A DNA stretch of 64,000 nucleotides from an uncultured Verrucomicrobiota bacterium (GTDB taxonomy: Bacteria > Verrucomicrobiota > Verrucomicrobiia > Opitutales > Intestinicryptomonadaceae). Positions 63,045 to 64,000 of this stretch are shown one piece after another. The DNA lies in the NCBI GenBank assembly GCA_949293415.1, contig CASFDK010000041.1:1-64000 (forward strand). The letters are read 5' to 3'. The position numbers and the translations under genes were made by a program. The first letter of the stretch is position 1. Each line of letters starts with the position of its first letter. The notes beneath the pieces are model-generated. The model was not told the DNA's origin. It was given only the letters and a program-made list of their open reading frames with translations, and did not search any database.

Positions 63045-64000
63045 AAAGCAAACGCGCAAACGCCCTGATTTTCGTGCTCGGACTGATTTTCGCTGTGTCG
63101 GTAATCTCGGTCGGGATAGTCGAACACACAACGCGCTCGCTCGGATTCTCCGCGTCGGCAATCCACGCGCAGACATTGCGGCAGGACGCATACTCGGCAC
63201 TCTACGCAACGCTCGCCGTGCTCGACGAATACGCGCAAATTGACGGCGGGCTTTATTCCGCCGAACAGGGCTGGGCAAAACCCCTCGGGGAAAAGCGCGT
63301 CGAATTTCCCGACGGCACAACCGCCGAAGTCGCAGTTTCGGAGGAAAGCGGAAAAATTCCGCTTAACAACCTCGATTCTTCCGCGCTTCAAAAAATTTTC
63401 GAGGAAAACGGAATAAACTCGAATACCGCAAAGGAAGCCGCCGACTGCATAGTCGACTGGCGCGACAATGACGACTCGAAGCTGCCCGACGGCGCGGAGT
63501 TCGACGACTACGACGACACTTCGCCGAAACCGCCCAACCGCGCATTTGCCTCGCTCGACGAACTGCGGTTTGTCGAAAAAGCCCGCGAACTTTTCTTCGA
63601 CGAAAACGGTTCGCCCACACCGCTCTACACGCTTTTCGCCGCGACGACCTCGACCGAACTCTTCGAGAAAACAAACCTCAACAGCGCATCGCCCGAAACG
63701 CTGAAAATGATGCTCGACGCCGAAGACAAAGACTACGACGACTCGCTATACCGCGCCCTGCGCGGCGAAATCGGACAAGTATCTGACGGTATCGTATGGG
63801 TGAAAAACCCGACCGAACTTTCGGAGCGCGGCGCGCGCGAAATTCCCGCAAAAAACGCGGACTACAAATGCGGATTGCTGAAAATCGACATTCTTATAAG
63901 ACGCGGATTCGCCCGCTACAAACTCGCCGCCTATTACGCCTCGACCGACACCGCGCGATACTACGAAACGAACGTGAAAAAAGTGTATGAACAAGCCGAA
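63041..64000 (+). CDS. gspK: Minor pseudopilin GspK-like, partial at window end
   Basis: Starts ATGA overlapping the gspJ stop and stays open to the last base (at least 320 codons). The N-terminus MKSKRANALIFVLGLIFAVS has a GspK-type helix without the usual Glu at +5. The core motif GKIPLNNL (about 107) followed by DCIVDWRDNDDSKLPDGAEF (about 140) and NLNSASPETL are typical of GspK. It caps the pseudopilus. It was not reported as an ORF because no stop lies in the window. Confidence 0.85.
   Translation, partial: MKSKRANALIFVLGLIFAVSVISVGIVEHTTRSLGFSASAIHAQTLRQDAYSALYATLAVLDEYAQIDGGLYSAEQGWAKPLGEKRVEFPDGTTAEVAVSEESGKIPLNNLDSSALQKIFEENGINSNTAKEAADCIVDWRDNDDSKLPDGAEFDDYDDTSPKPPNRAFASLDELRFVEKARELFFDENGSPTPLYTLFAATTSTELFEKTNLNSASPETLKMMLDAEDKDYDDSLYRALRGEIGQVSDGIVWVKNPTELSERGAREIPAKNADYKCGLLKIDILIRRGFARYKLAAYYASTDTARYYETNVKKVYEQAE

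Overview
The window is a 64 kb piece of a bacterial chromosome. It looks like a Gram-negative carbohydrate degrader, probably of the PVC superphylum and best fitting Verrucomicrobiota (Opitutae-like); Lentisphaerota is the main alternative. The signs are many secreted glycoside hydrolases and SGNH or xylan-type esterases, a reduced type II secretion system (T2SS) with Ala-Phe prepilin sites, an FAD_oxidored-type dehydrogenase beside hydrolases, and an ankyrin protein with Trp-Leu repeats. This placement is inference; there is no rRNA to test it.

Layout. 1-171 is a palindromic repeat element. 172-4353 (minus) is an operon coaX - TPR - HhH - thiG - thiH, followed upstream by a small lipoprotein gene (4536-4793). 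4963-12326 (plus) is the core T2SS operon: secretin, a small periplasmic protein, GspE, GspF and a membrane TPR protein. A GH28-like beta-helix enzyme follows at 12450-13985. 14149-19390 (minus) holds leuC, yebC, yidC, yidD, rnpA and rpmH (the last is only 45 codons). After an AsmA-like protein and a GH42-like enzyme comes a 1 kb repeat-rich stretch (23012-24008), then rpsU and tRNA-Lys (minus). 24511-34711 (plus) is a tightly packed run: two tandem esterases, an MBL-fold hydrolase, ribD, a methyltransferase, an M16 peptidase, pyrH, frr, proB and sufT. A PstS-like binding protein and tRNA-Gly follow, then GH32, a small membrane protein, a HIRAN-ankyrin protein (minus), another membrane protein, an SGNH hydrolase and a DUF5696-like enzyme (minus), a zinc-ribbon protein with a SulP transporter, serS and ffh. 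49472-55132 is a degradation island: GH5-like, MGH1-like, FAD oxidoreductase, SGNH. The window ends with a metal P-type ATPase, hemB (minus), cysS, ispH and a pseudopilin operon gspG-H-I-J-K, whose last gene runs off the edge.

How it works together. The two T2SS blocks (4.9-12.3 kb and 61-64 kb) would build an export machine able to deliver the signal-peptide hydrolases encoded between them. Housekeeping genes (thiazole, pantothenate, leucine, haem, riboflavin, isoprenoid, translation and membrane insertion) are interleaved with them.

The most unusual content is non-coding. One set of hairpins shares its tips while the arms differ in sequence yet stay self-complementary. One copy is flanked by an 11-bp direct repeat and has replaced the stop codon of a hydrolase gene. 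A second family carries several successive hairpins and shows a compensatory base change between copies.
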